Assembly: GCA_009780015.1 (NCBI GenBank) | Contig: WRAW01000007.1 | Span: forward strand, 1-54,637 | Direction of reading: 5' to 3' | Origin: Defluviitaleaceae bacterium | Lineage (GTDB): Bacteria; Bacillota; Clostridia; Lachnospirales; WRAA01 | DNA: 54,637 nt | In this document: piece after piece, positions 8,175-18,745 of the stretch | How the letters are laid out: the number at the start of each line of letters is the position of its first letter | Numbering within the stretch: position 1 is the first letter of the stretch | Notes under the pieces: model-generated | Database searches by the model: none | Told to the model about the DNA's origin: nothing | Seen by the model: only the letters and a program-made list of their open reading frames with translations | Made by a program: the position numbers and the translations under genes

Positions 8175-9386
8175 TTAGTCAGGTATGATGAGGTTCTGGC
8201 CAACTTGGATGCCGGCCGGATTTGTAATGCCGTTGGCCTCGGCTATGCGCATCCACCCGTTGGGGTCTCCGGGGAAGAATATCTGGCCTATTCCGCTTAG
8301 TGTCTGGCCGGGCTGGACGGTATGGTTACGTACGGGGGCCTGCGGCCCGGTTGGTTCTTCGTCAGCGCCCGCGGGCTGGCCGCCGGTAACGGCGGCGGGA
8401 TTCTGCAAGCCTTCAAGGCGTTCGACTTCTGCGAGGGCTGTGGTGAGCTCGTTACGGGCTTCACCAAGCTCGATAGTAAGCTGGTTTATTTGGTGCTGGC
8501 GCGCTGCGGAAAGCTCGGCCGCTTCTTCGGCCGTGGCCAGCCTGCTGTTAAGAGAAATCAACTGGAAGACTACGATAGCTACTACGACTATTCCCGCGAA
8601 TAATGAGCCGCCAATGACTATCATCCGCATTGAGGGTGCTCCGCGCTCATAATCGTCGTCCGTGTCGTCGTCCTCCTCGTCCCTGTGTATGGCAAAGCGC
8701 GGTTTACGAGCCGGGGCTCGCATGGGGGACTTTGCGCGGCGCTGGGGGAATGGATCCGGTTTTTGGTCGAAGTCGCGCTGCGGCTCTATTTTTTTATAGA
8801 CCTTGCCCGTACGAGAGGGCGCAGGTTCGGAGTATTCGTCGTATCGGGGGCCGTGTTCGTCGTAGTCTGCGGATGTGCGGGCTTTGCGGCGCGCGCCCGG
8901 GCGTGAGGAGGAATCGAGTTCGTGCTCGGATTCGTTGCGTCCGCCGGAATTTCTGTCCAGAGGCTGTCTTTTACGAAATTGACTGAATTTGTAGCCGTCT
9001 TCGTCCAATGGGTCTTGGTTGTTGTTGGCAGCCTGTGTTATGGCTCCGCCGCGCTTGCGGCGCAGGCTCGGCATTTCGGAGTCTTCGCTTATGGAGCCGA
9101 GACGCGGATAAGTTCCCTCCATGGGATACCTGTTATCTGTATGCGTGGCGTCCCCGCCGGAGCGGTACTCGCTGTCGAATCCGCTTACAAGGCCGGACGG
9201 CTCATGGGGAGATTCGCCGTAATCAGAGCCGGAAGGAGAGGAACCGGCGTCGTTTGACGCAAAGAGACGCCCCACGGCTTTTCGAGACATATCGTCATTA
9301 TAAAAGTCCAGAGTATTGCCGAGTTTGGGATCGATATTGGAGCCGGGACGGGTATCGTCTTCATTTCTGTCATTTGTGCCGCTCAA
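8175..9386 (-). CDS. Single-pass membrane protein with C-terminal LysM domain
   Basis: Long charged N-terminal region, TM MIVIGGSLFAGIVVVAIVVFQLI, coiled region, and LysM NHTVQPGQTLSGIGQIFF...GWMRIAEANGITNPAGIQVGQNLIIPD. Confidence 0.85.
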   Translation of the reverse strand: MSGTNDRNEDDTRPGSNIDPKLGNTLDFYNDDMSRKAVGRLFASNDAGSSPSGSDYGESPHEPSGLVSGFDSEYRSGGDATHTDNRYPMEGTYPRLGSISEDSEMPSLRRKRGGAITQAANNNQDPLDEDGYKFSQFRKRQPLDRNSGGRNESEHELDSSSRPGARRKARTSADYDEHGPRYDEYSEPAPSRTGKVYKKIEPQRDFDQKPDPFPQRRAKSPMRAPARKPRFAIHRDEEDDDTDDDYERGAPSMRMIVIGGSLFAGIVVVAIVVFQLISLNSRLATAEEAAELSAARQHQINQLTIELGEARNELTTALAEVERLEGLQNPAAVTGGQPAGADEEPTGPQAPVRNHTVQPGQTLSGIGQIFFPGDPNGWMRIAEANGITNPAGIQVGQNLIIPD

Positions 9387-9533
9387 AATTTACACCTCCT
9401 GAAGACCATGGACACGAATTCTACTGCCAGCGAAGTAAATAGCATATTATATTAACATGATAACAAACTCTGCGCAAGTTAACAATATAAATTTTTAACC
9501 AAAACGTAATAATTTTAACTAAAATATAATTAA

Positions 9534-9829
9534 AACCTGTGCTTAATACCGCTAAACGCTTTCTAAAAGGTCGAATTCCACCCCACAAAACCAAGATCGG
9601 GCTTCGCGGAGACATCGGATAAGTAGTATGACCTCGAAATAGTAACAAAGGAGGGGCGCGGGAAATCGGGAGATTTTAATATATATTATGGAAGTCAGTA
9701 AAATGAATTTGTAATGATTTTTCAACCTAAATAATTTCAAATCACTCCCCCCTATCGTCAATACAAAAAAATATTCTTATGCTATCATAAAGAATAGCCG
9801 GCATTTCGGGTTGTATTGAACACAGGCTC
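9534..9829. mobile_element. Degenerate GAACCTGT-group element(s)
   Basis: AAACCTGTGCTTAATACCGCTAAACGCTTTCTAAAAGGTC on the left (compare the element at 25634) and GTATTGAACACAGGCTC on the right. Contains a CCACCCCACAAAACC...GGGCTTCGCGG module. Confidence 0.5.
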
Positions 9830-11074
9830 TTATTTCTTGAACGGTCTCTTCCAGCCTGACTTGTTTTCCTGGCGGCTGCGCCCGACGGCCAGATCTCCCG
9901 GAGGCACGTCGCGGGTGACGGTGGAACCCGCAGCGACGAAGGAATTTTCGCCCAGTCGGACTGGGGCGACCAGGTTGGAGTTGGAGCCGACGAACACGCC
10001 GTCTTCGATGACGGTAGCGCTTTTGTTTGCGCCGTCGTAGTTGACGGTGATGCTGCCGCAGCCGAAGTTGACGTTTGACCCGATGATGCTGTCTCCGATG
10101 TACCCCAGGTGGGACGCCTTGGAGCTGTCTCCGATGGTGGAGTTTTTGACCTCGACAAAATCGCCGATGCGGCAGTTCGAGCCGATGCGTGAACCCGGAC
10201 GGATGTAAGCGAACGGGCCTACGCTGGTTCCGTCGCCGATTGTCGAGTCGAGAAGCACGCTCTGCTCGATCTCGCATCCCGCGCCGATAGTCATGTTGTG
10301 GATGCGCGTGCCGGAGCGGATAATCGTACCGCTTCCTATATGTGTTTTGCCGGTTATTTCCACGTTTGAATAAATAACCGCGTCAGCCTCGATTGTAACA
10401 TCCGCCCCGATTGTGACGGAATGCATACTTTGAAAGACGACGCCTTCCGCCGCGAGATTCGCGATGTTGGCCCCGCTTATATTGCCTACGACGTGAGAAA
10501 TATCCCAAAGCGAGAATACCCTTTGCGGATAGTAGTGGGGCAAGTGGTAAGGCTCGGCGTTTGGGTGGGCTTTGAGTACTTGCGGCAGCGGCGCGAAGTG
10601 CTTCGCCGCGGCGACAAATGGCGCGGAGTCCCAGGGCATGGGGATGTTTTCACCCCTGCCGGAGCCAAGCGGAAGATAGAATGTGCCCGAGTGATGGTCG
10701 TCCCTGATGTATGTCGGAACGCCGGACATCTTGTGAAGGCGAACCAGCCTGTTGATCTCGTCGTGAGAGCTTGGAGGGTATGGTCTTTGCAGCATCCATA
10801 TGTCGTCCGCCTCGAAAATCAGTACGGGCTGGTCGCCAAAGGCCGCGAAGAATCCGGCTGCTGCGCCCTCTTCGACAAATTGAGCGCCAAGTCCTTCGAC
10901 TACGGTTTTGAGCTCGTTGTTTTCGCGCCCCACCACTACAATCTCTGGGGAAAAACTTTTTGCCTGCTCAATAGAGTAGGCAATCAGCGGCTTATCGATT
11001 ACTTCGTGAAGATACTTAGTTTTGCGTGACTTGAATCGGTCTTCGTTTGACGTGGCCATTATCGCAACCTTCAT
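9830..11074 (-). CDS. glmU: GlmU-like protein: divergent N-terminal nucleotidyltransferase-like region plus left-handed beta-helix acetyltransferase domain
   Basis: The C-terminal half has hexapeptide repeats and the GlmU-typical FAYIRPGS...GDFVEVKNSTIGDSSKASHLGYIGDSIIGSNVNFGCGSITVNYDG. The N-terminal KVAIMATSNEDRFKSRKTKYLHEVIDKPLI is diverged. Confidence 0.85.
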   Translation of the reverse strand: MKVAIMATSNEDRFKSRKTKYLHEVIDKPLIAYSIEQAKSFSPEIVVVGRENNELKTVVEGLGAQFVEEGAAAGFFAAFGDQPVLIFEADDIWMLQRPYPPSSHDEINRLVRLHKMSGVPTYIRDDHHSGTFYLPLGSGRGENIPMPWDSAPFVAAAKHFAPLPQVLKAHPNAEPYHLPHYYPQRVFSLWDISHVVGNISGANIANLAAEGVVFQSMHSVTIGADVTIEADAVIYSNVEITGKTHIGSGTIIRSGTRIHNMTIGAGCEIEQSVLLDSTIGDGTSVGPFAYIRPGSRIGSNCRIGDFVEVKNSTIGDSSKASHLGYIGDSIIGSNVNFGCGSITVNYDGANKSATVIEDGVFVGSNSNLVAPVRLGENSFVAAGSTVTRDVPPGDLAVGRSRQENKSGWKRPFKK

Positions 11075-11109
11075 GTCATTTACCACCTCTGGATAGGTTC
11101 TTAATGCTG

Positions 11110-12135
11110 CTAACCGTTGATTGATGCGCTTATGTCGAGGCGAAGATCGTTAATGTATATCGCGTCGAACACTTCATGATTGATGTGTATTTCGGGATCG
11201 CCGTCGCGCCAGTTCTGATAGGCTTCGTTGAATATCTGGCCGCGCATGAGCTGGATGTATTCATCAAGGGCGGAGCCGGCAAGTGTATCCGCGTCGACGA
11301 TTTGGCGCGCGTCAATGCGTACAATATAGTATGTGTCGGCGGTCTGGAGGATTGGGGAGACTTGCCGCAGGTCAAGATTGCGTGTTGCGGCTATGACCCC
11401 CGCGGGCAGATCGCTGTTTGCAAGGTCACGCATGACAGTGACGCTTACTGCGGTGTTATCGGCGTATGCGGCGTAGAGTTCGCAGGATTGCTCCAAGGCT
11501 TGACGGATTGCGTGAGCTGTGTTCTGCGGGTTTGCCCCGCCCTCCAGCCTGCTGACCGCAACAACCGTGGCTATGATCTGTACGGGGTTGGGGTGCGCTA
11601 TCATGTAACCTTCAAAGAAGTGCTCGAAGTCGGCTTGGCTGACCGTGAAGTGGCGTGTGACCTCTTCGTACATTTCCTCGAACAACTGCCGCTCAAGCAT
11701 CACCGGGAATATATTATCGAAGGTTGAGCCGGTGTCGCGGGCCAGCAGGGGAGGAAGCTGCGCCAGATACGCGTAAGTGTTGGACGTGGCGATACGTACG
11801 GATTCGTCGCTTGGTTCAAGGCCGGTGAGTCTGGCCTGAGCGGCGGTTATGCGCACAAGGGAAAGCTGGCGCAGCGCGTTTAGTTTGGCCTGCGTCTGAG
11901 CGTCGGTGCCGCCAAAGTTGGCGTACCAGATATCCATGCCGCCGGTGGCCTCAAAGAAGCTCTTCTGTTGACTAAGATATACATAGAACTCGAAGGGCTC
12001 GACAATATGGCCGTCCACGACAGCTACGACAACACGCTCTGAACCGGCGTCCTGTACGGCGGCCGTACATCCGCCTAACAGCAACGACGCCGTAGAAATT
12101 ATAATTATCAGGTATATAAACAGCTTCTTAGGCAT
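11110..12135 (-). CDS. Lipoprotein, SurA/PrsA-like (peptidyl-prolyl isomerase-related)
   Basis: Signal peptide with lipobox SLLLGGC, then VVAVVDGHIVEPFEFYVYLSQQK (SurA-N-like) and a late PPIase-like region. Confidence 0.6.
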   Translation of the reverse strand: MPKKLFIYLIIIISTASLLLGGCTAAVQDAGSERVVVAVVDGHIVEPFEFYVYLSQQKSFFEATGGMDIWYANFGGTDAQTQAKLNALRQLSLVRITAAQARLTGLEPSDESVRIATSNTYAYLAQLPPLLARDTGSTFDNIFPVMLERQLFEEMYEEVTRHFTVSQADFEHFFEGYMIAHPNPVQIIATVVAVSRLEGGANPQNTAHAIRQALEQSCELYAAYADNTAVSVTVMRDLANSDLPAGVIAATRNLDLRQVSPILQTADTYYIVRIDARQIVDADTLAGSALDEYIQLMRGQIFNEAYQNWRDGDPEIHINHEVFDAIYINDLRLDISASING

Positions 12136-12608
12136 CTCAAACACCATTGGGCACTATTTGGACACATGCTCTTGCGTCCGGGATATTAAGCTATTTCTGT
12201 CTTCATAATTATAATGCATGGCTCGGATATTTGCAATGAATGTAACACAAATTTAAACATACGGAACGGTTAATTAAATTGCCGGGAAGTACGATATACA
12301 ATTAAGGAACTTGAAGAGGCTATCGTAACAGAATTTATTTTAATAGTCTATTGACTTTAGTCGAGGAATGTGTAAAAATAGGAATGTATTTTCGCCTTTT
12401 TGCGTCTCTACATAGATATCTTAGTATTATCCGTTGCGTGGGGAGTTTTTTTCCGTATATGTTATTATTTTGTAAATAATAATTATGGAAAGATGATATA
12501 CTACCATAATAAGTGAGAATTGTTAGATAGTGCATACTTATCAAGGATGTGCCATGCCGATTTGTGGCTTTGTATGAGTGTGCCGTACATTAACGGAGGT
12601 TTTCGCGC

Positions 12609-12983
12609 ATGTTCCTAAACAGGATGACTGTTCAAAACGACCTTATTGGTCTCGCAATGCACGCCTCGGCTCTAACTAATGACGTAATACAAAACAATAT
12701 CGCCAATGTCGACGTGCCGAACTTCAAGCGCAGCACCGTAGTTTTCGACTCGGTACTGCAAGACGTCGTTGATACGGCTCGCAGCACCGGTGTGCTCCAC
12801 CGCGACCGCATAGCTCCAAGAGTAGTTCTTCAGCACCAGAACTTGAGCCACCGTCTGGACGGCAATAATGTCGACATCGAGACGGAAATGGTCGCGCTCT
12901 ACCAGAATTCGGTACGCTTCGACGTAATGGCCGCGATGCTTCAAAACAACTCGGCACGTAGAAATCTGGCGTTCCAGCAGTAA
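12609..12983 (+). CDS. flgB: Flagellar basal body rod protein FlgB
   Basis: ALTNDVIQNNIANVDVPNFKRSTV...NNVDIETEMVALYQNSVRFDV; first of the flagellar genes. Confidence 0.95.
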   Translation: MFLNRMTVQNDLIGLAMHASALTNDVIQNNIANVDVPNFKRSTVVFDSVLQDVVDTARSTGVLHRDRIAPRVVLQHQNLSHRLDGNNVDIETEMVALYQNSVRFDVMAAMLQNNSARRNLAFQQ

Positions 12984-13031
12984 TTTGGGAATGAGATCGT
13001 CACAACTAAATCATTATAGGGAGGCCGCACA

Positions 13032-13475
13032 ATGTCATTCTTTAATTCGATGAACGTAGCGGCGACGGGCTTGACGGCTCAGCGCCTGCGCATGGATATA
13101 ATCGCTGAAAATATTGCCAACGCCAACACAACGAGAGGGTCGGACGGGGGCGCGTTCCAGCGGCGCACTGTCGTTATGCGCCAGGCTCAGCCATCGACAT
13201 TTTCCACCAATCTCCAAAGCGCGCTGAGCGGGCAGCCGCTCTCGGGCGGCGTCCGTGTATCGAGAATAGCCACGGATCCCACGGAAGGCCCAAGAGTACA
13301 CGATCCGGGTCACCCCGACGCCGATGCCGACGGCTATGTGCAGATGCCAAACGTCAACATCATCATGGAGATGGTAAACATGATTTCCGCAAGCCGCTCC
13401 TATGAGGCTAATGTCACCGCAATGGACGTAACGCGCAGCATGATAAACAGGACGCTTGATATAGGGCGGCAGTAA
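13032..13475 (+). CDS. flgC: Flagellar basal body rod protein FlgC
   Basis: NVAATGLTAQRLRMDIIAENIANANTTR...PNVNIIMEMVNMISASRSYEANVTAM. Confidence 0.96.
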   Translation: MSFFNSMNVAATGLTAQRLRMDIIAENIANANTTRGSDGGAFQRRTVVMRQAQPSTFSTNLQSALSGQPLSGGVRVSRIATDPTEGPRVHDPGHPDADADGYVQMPNVNIIMEMVNMISASRSYEANVTAMDVTRSMINRTLDIGRQ

Positions 13476-13577
13476 AACCAGCCCATGAGACAGTGTCTTG
13501 GTATACTGAATACAGCTTCTTACGAATTACGCAAGCCGCTATACACGAAAACGACCTTTTGATTAAGGAGAACATAT

Positions 13578-13889
13578 ATGTTAACAAACCCCATCGGCCC
13601 GTTGACGGGCTTGTCAGCTCCGACCGAGAATCAGGGGCTCATTGCGCAGGCACGACAGACACAGGTCTTTGATGACGTGCTTTCCTCCGCAATGGCGATG
13701 TTCAACCGCACAAACGATCTTCAACAGCAAGCTGATGTAGCCCAGCTTGATTTTATAATGGGACGGAATGACAACTTTCTCACCGTCATACTCGCGCAGG
13801 AACGAGCCCACTCATCCATGAATTTTACGGTAAACGTAGTAAGCAGAGCAGTTCAGGCATACCAAGAAATCATGAGGATGCAAGTGTAG
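13578..13889 (+). CDS. fliE: Flagellar hook-basal body complex protein FliE
   Basis: Size and position, plus FLTVILAQERAHSSMNFTVNVVSRAVQAYQEIMRMQV. Confidence 0.92.
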   Translation: MLTNPIGPLTGLSAPTENQGLIAQARQTQVFDDVLSSAMAMFNRTNDLQQQADVAQLDFIMGRNDNFLTVILAQERAHSSMNFTVNVVSRAVQAYQEIMRMQV

Positions 13890-13929
13890 GCATCAGAATT
13901 TTTTGCGCCAAAGAGGGTGAGTATAGCGT

Positions 13930-15573
13930 ATGCAGGAGAAAGCAAAAAGGTTTTTCACAGATATATGGATGAAGTTTTCAGAGCTTGAAAAACCTCGTAA
14001 GGTCAAGCTTGTCTCGGCTTGCTTAATAATGATAGCGGCGATATCCATCGCGTCGTACCTGCTCCTGCGTCCCCAGTGGGTGGTGATAGCGGACAACGCG
14101 ACATGGAACACCATCTCCCAGATGCAGATGGTGCTGGATTCCGCCGGTGTTCCGCACAGGACGATCAATAACGCCACGGGCCTTATGGTTCGCCAGCAGG
14201 ATACCGACCGTGCCAACCTGTCTATCGGTATCAGCGAAATTAACCTGGACGGGGTGTTCACGTATGCCGACGCGCTTGAAGCAAGCGGAATCGGCACAAC
14301 GGAGAGCGTCATACAAAGAAATTTCCAGCGCGCGCGTGAGCACGAGCTGGCTCAGAGCCTCAGGCTTATAGACGGCGTGGAAAATGCCGTCGTAAACCTG
14401 AATATACCACGAAGAAGCCCCATACCGCTACCATCGGATGAACGCGCTACCGCGAGCGTCGCTCTTACGCTGAGCCGGACGCTCGACCGCCAGCAGGCGG
14501 CCGGTATCGCGCGTTATATTGCTATGTCCGTACCGGGGCTGGAGTCCGACAATGTAACAATCATTGACACAGCCGGCGGCAACGTGCTCTATTACCAGGG
14601 CGAAACCGTTGCGGGTCAGATGATACAGGGTGAATTTGAGCTTGAGCGTATACGCCGTGCCGAAATGGAGACGCAGATACGCCTGATGCTGAGTCCGCTC
14701 TTTGACGAGGTTCGGGTGCTTTCCAACCTTGTTCTGAATCTTGATACCATAGTACACACCGAGGTGGTACACACATCGCCGATGGGGCCGGACAGCGCGA
14801 CCGGGCTGATCGACTGGGAAAACACAGACCGGCAGCAAGTGGAAAACCGTCCTGTCGACGCCGAGCCGGGCATGGCTCCGAACGCCAACATAAACTATCT
14901 GATGGGCGGCGACATGGCGGGCAGTGCGTCCGTCAGGCGCGAGGAACGGCGGTTCCTCCACAATATTCAGGAGCAGATCAGGCAAACGCCGTCGGGCGGG
15001 GTTCTGCTGGGAGCTTCGTCGGCGTCCGTAGTGGTTTTCAGAAATAATTATATATACCAGCAAGAGCTGATAAACGACGGGACAATAGGCGGCGAAAACG
15101 GAATGACATGGGAAGCTTATCAGCGGTCCATGATGCCGATGCCGTTTGACGCGGAAGATGCCGTGATTGTGGCGGCCGCCGACATATTGCTTGCCGGTAC
15201 GGGCCTTGGCGCGATAGAAGTCGTAGGCTTTGAAGTTCCGGTGTTTGTGCCATATGTACAGCCGCCGGGAATCAATATCATGACAGTAGTGGCTCTTGGT
15301 ATACTGGCCCTGCTGATTCTGCTGCTGGCTCTTGGAATACTTCGCCGTGCGCAGCAGGACGAAGTCACCGAGATCGAACCCGAGTTGTCCGTGGAAGACC
15401 TGCTGGTCAGTACGCAGCTTGAAGAACAGCGCGAGGCCGAGATCGAGGCCACGCTCGGCGGCATTTCCGTAGAAGATTCCGAACTCAAGAAACTGCTTGA
15501 TAAATTTGTGGACGAAAACCCGGAGGCCGTTGCGGCTCTTCTGAAAAACTGGCTCAGTGATGATTGGAGGTGA
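13930..15573 (+). CDS. fliF: Flagellar M-ring protein FliF
   Basis: YLLLRPQWVVIA, IQRNFQRAREHELAQSLRLIDGVENAVVNLNIP and two TM segments. Confidence 0.96.
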   Translation: MQEKAKRFFTDIWMKFSELEKPRKVKLVSACLIMIAAISIASYLLLRPQWVVIADNATWNTISQMQMVLDSAGVPHRTINNATGLMVRQQDTDRANLSIGISEINLDGVFTYADALEASGIGTTESVIQRNFQRAREHELAQSLRLIDGVENAVVNLNIPRRSPIPLPSDERATASVALTLSRTLDRQQAAGIARYIAMSVPGLESDNVTIIDTAGGNVLYYQGETVAGQMIQGEFELERIRRAEMETQIRLMLSPLFDEVRVLSNLVLNLDTIVHTEVVHTSPMGPDSATGLIDWENTDRQQVENRPVDAEPGMAPNANINYLMGGDMAGSASVRREERRFLHNIQEQIRQTPSGGVLLGASSASVVVFRNNYIYQQELINDGTIGGENGMTWEAYQRSMMPMPFDAEDAVIVAAADILLAGTGLGAIEVVGFEVPVFVPYVQPPGINIMTVVALGILALLILLLALGILRRAQQDEVTEIEPELSVEDLLVSTQLEEQREAEIEATLGGISVEDSELKKLLDKFVDENPEAVAALLKNWLSDDWR

Positions 15574-16607
15574 TAGGTATGCCGGCTACTGTTGCTAAAG
15601 GCGCAAAAGAAATGTCTGGACGCGAGAAAGCGGCTGTCCTGCTCATCTCTATGGGCCCGGAAAAAAGTGCCAAAATATTTAAGCACCTGAAAGAAGAAGA
15701 GATTGAAAGCGTTACCCTGGAAATTGCCAACACCTCCCTGGTCACACCGGAAACAAAGGAAAGAGTGATGGAGGAGTTTTACCAAATATGTATAGCCCAG
15801 CAGTACATCACCGAGGGCGGAATAGGCTACGCCAAGCAGTTGCTGGAGCAGGCGCTCGGCCCGGAGAGGGCTTTCCAGGTTATATCCAAACTTACAGTAT
15901 CTCTGCAGGTGCGCCCCTTCGACTTTGTCCGTAAAACGGACGCAAGCCAGATTCTGAACTTTATACAAAACGAGCACCCGCAGACAATAGCCCTGATACT
16001 ATCATATCTAAAGCCCAAACAGGCCGCGGACGTTCTGGTAAACCTGACGCAAGACAAACAAGCCGACGTAACCCGCAGAATTGCCATGATGGACCGGACG
16101 TCCCCCGATATCATAAAGGAAGTTGAGAGAGCCTTGGAGAAGAAGCTTTCCACACTGATGACGGATGACTTTACAACAGTCGGCGGCGTTGACGCCGTGG
16201 TCGAAATACTGAACTCCGTCGACAGGACGACCGAAAAGAACATCCTCGAGTCGCTCGAGACAGAGGATATCGAACTGGCCGAAGAAATCAAACTCAAGAT
16301 GTTCGTTTTCGAGGACATTATTGCGCTCAGCAACAGGGACATGCAGCTTGTCCTTCGCCAGGAAATCGACAACAAGGATCTTGCTATCGCCCTAAAGGGT
16401 TCGTCGCCTGAAGTCCAGGAGTTCGTGTTCGCCAATCTGTCAAAGCGCCTTGGCTCTATGATTAAGGAAGATATGGACTACATGGGCCCGATTCGCAAGG
16501 CGGACGTCGAAGAAGCTCAGCAGAAGATAGTCAACATTATCCGCAGACTTCAAGACACCGGAGAGATCATTGTTGCTCGTGGCGGAGGAGATGATCTGAT
16601 TGTCTAG
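15564..16607 (+). CDS. fliG: Flagellar motor switch protein FliG
   Basis: LSGREKAAVLLISMGPEKSAKIFKHL, NEHPQTIALILSYL and MFVFEDIIALSNRDMQLVLRQ. Confidence 0.98.
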   Translation: MEVIGMPATVAKGAKEMSGREKAAVLLISMGPEKSAKIFKHLKEEEIESVTLEIANTSLVTPETKERVMEEFYQICIAQQYITEGGIGYAKQLLEQALGPERAFQVISKLTVSLQVRPFDFVRKTDASQILNFIQNEHPQTIALILSYLKPKQAADVLVNLTQDKQADVTRRIAMMDRTSPDIIKEVERALEKKLSTLMTDDFTTVGGVDAVVEILNSVDRTTEKNILESLETEDIELAEEIKLKMFVFEDIIALSNRDMQLVLRQEIDNKDLAIALKGSSPEVQEFVFANLSKRLGSMIKEDMDYMGPIRKADVEEAQQKIVNIIRRLQDTGEIIVARGGGDDLIV

Positions 16608-17379
16608 CAGGGTTCTCAAGTACTATCAAGCGCAGGTAGACGACACCAACAAGGTGACGATCAGTACACGGCCGGAGCTAGTCTCCGGCGTTCCCGACTT
16701 GGATGAAGTGCCTAAGCCGCGCAAGTCGGCCAACGAGGACTTGCGCCAGGTCGAGGAGATGTTTGACAAAGCGCGCCGCGGCGCCGACGTAATACTTAGC
16801 AGCGCAAGCGAAAACGCCGCCAAGATGGTTGAGGACGCCAAGGAACAGGCCGAGGAAGCCGCCAGGCAGATCGAGAAAGACGCGCTTGAGCGCGGTTACG
16901 CCGAGGGCTTGAAAAGTGGCGCGTCCGAAGGCGAACGGCTGAGGAGCGAAGCCGACGCCGTACTGGAGGACGCCCGCCGCCAGCGCGATGAAATTATAGG
17001 CAGTATTGAACGTGACGTAGTGGAATTAATTGCAAAACTACTCAACAAATTACTGGTAAATACTATTGAAATAAATCCCGCGATAGTCGCCATGCTGGTG
17101 CGCGGTCAACTGGGCAACATGAACGCCACCGGCGACGTAACTATCCGCGTATCTCCCGAAGACTACGACGAAGTGCTGAGGCAGCGCGACGAAATCGCAG
17201 GTGCTGTGGACACGTCCGTAAACATCGAGATAACCAAGGACGTTACGTTTAAAAAGGCGGAATGTATTCTGGAAACGCCCCTGGGGAGCGTGGACATAAG
17301 CCTGGAGTCATCCTACAGGATGCTAAAGGAGAACCTGACGTATCTCTTCAAGATGGGTGAATTGTATGAGGATCGTTGA
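16600..17379 (+). CDS. fliH: Flagellar assembly protein FliH
   Basis: Charged N-terminal region and C-terminal V-ATPase E-like domain between fliG and fliI. Confidence 0.9.
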   Translation: MSSRVLKYYQAQVDDTNKVTISTRPELVSGVPDLDEVPKPRKSANEDLRQVEEMFDKARRGADVILSSASENAAKMVEDAKEQAEEAARQIEKDALERGYAEGLKSGASEGERLRSEADAVLEDARRQRDEIIGSIERDVVELIAKLLNKLLVNTIEINPAIVAMLVRGQLGNMNATGDVTIRVSPEDYDEVLRQRDEIAGAVDTSVNIEITKDVTFKKAECILETPLGSVDISLESSYRMLKENLTYLFKMGELYEDR

Positions 17380-18703
17380 CAATCCTGCCGAAGCCACAGT
17401 AAATATGTCCAAGTACTTGGCGCTGCTGAATGAAGACTATGTAAAGCGCTTGGGTCGAGTGACCCAAGTTGTGGGTTTGACCATCGAATCCCAAGGGCCC
17501 GACGTCAGGATCGGCAGTTCGTGCCTTATCCGCAAGTCTAAGCGAGAGAGGGGAACTTTGTCGCAGGTCGTAGGATTTCGCGACAACAAGATACTGTTAA
17601 TGCCCCTGGGAAACATGGAAGGCATCAGCCCAGGCTGCGTGGTAGAGGCCATGGGTAAGCCCCTGACCGTCAAGGTCGGTGAAAAGCTTATCGGAAGAAT
17701 ACTGGACGGACTCGGACAGCCGATGGACGACAAGGGCCCGATATTCGACGGTGAGGATTGGCCTCTTACATGGAAGTCTCCAAATCCCCTGACGCGTACG
17801 CGCATTACCGAAAATCTGGAACTTGGAATCAAGGCCATTGACGGCTTGCTGACCATTGGAAAGGGTCAGCGCGTGGGGATATTCGCAGGCAGCGGCGTAG
17901 GAAAGAGCACTCTTATGGGTATGATCGCCCGCAACACAGCCGCTGAAGTCACCGTAATCGCCCTGGTGGGCGAACGAGGCCGCGAAGTGCGCGAATTCAT
18001 AGAGAAAGACCTTGGCGAGGAAGGGTTGTCCCGGTCTGTGCTGGTGGTCGCCACAAGCGATCAGCCTGCCCTGGTGCGCATCAAGGCGGCTGAAGTCGCC
18101 ACGACAATTGCCGAATATTTCCGCAAGCAGGGCAAGGATGTCATCCTGCTGATGGACTCGCTGACGCGCTACGCGATGGCTCAGCGCGAAGTCGGGCTGG
18201 CCATAGGTGAACCGCCCGTATCGCGCGGATATACCCCGTCCGTTTTCGCCGTAATGCCAAGGCTTTTGGAACGTGCCGGCACAAGCAGCGTAGGTTCCAT
18301 TACCGGCATGTATACCGTCTTGGTTGACGGCGACGACATGACCGAGCCCGTAACCGACACGGCACGTGGAATACTTGACGGACATATAGTTCTAAGCCGC
18401 GACATTGCAAACCGTAACCGCTATCCCGCCATAGACGTGCTGGCAAGCGTATCGCGCGTAATGACCGATGTAGTGGCTTCGGAACACACAAAGCTGGCCA
18501 ATGACATAAAGAAGAGCATGGCCGCTTACACCGACGCCGAAGATCTGATAAACATAGGCGCTTACGTACACGGAAGCAACTCCGAAATAGACGATTCAAT
18601 CGCCAAGCACGGCGCAATAGAGTCTCTCGTTTCCCAGACTGTGGAGGAAAAATTCAACAGCGCGCAGACGCTGGAGATTATGCAGAAGATATTCAGCGGT
18701 TAG
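17366..18703 (+). CDS. fliI: Flagellum-specific ATP synthase FliI
   Basis: GIFAGSGVGKSTLMGMIARN, GERGREVREF and LLMDSLTRYAMAQREVGLAIGEPP. Confidence 0.98.
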   Translation: MRIVDNPAEATVNMSKYLALLNEDYVKRLGRVTQVVGLTIESQGPDVRIGSSCLIRKSKRERGTLSQVVGFRDNKILLMPLGNMEGISPGCVVEAMGKPLTVKVGEKLIGRILDGLGQPMDDKGPIFDGEDWPLTWKSPNPLTRTRITENLELGIKAIDGLLTIGKGQRVGIFAGSGVGKSTLMGMIARNTAAEVTVIALVGERGREVREFIEKDLGEEGLSRSVLVVATSDQPALVRIKAAEVATTIAEYFRKQGKDVILLMDSLTRYAMAQREVGLAIGEPPVSRGYTPSVFAVMPRLLERAGTSSVGSITGMYTVLVDGDDMTEPVTDTARGILDGHIVLSRDIANRNRYPAIDVLASVSRVMTDVVASEHTKLANDIKKSMAAYTDAEDLINIGAYVHGSNSEIDDSIAKHGAIESLVSQTVEEKFNSAQTLEIMQKIFSG

Positions 18704-18745
18704 AGGCAACGGGATATTAAACAGGCTCAGGGGTGATCTCCGGCC

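Noticed and set aside
9742-10277. ORFs 9742-10158 and 9777-10277
   Set aside because: Out-of-frame with the clear GlmU hexapeptide-repeat domain; low-complexity composition.
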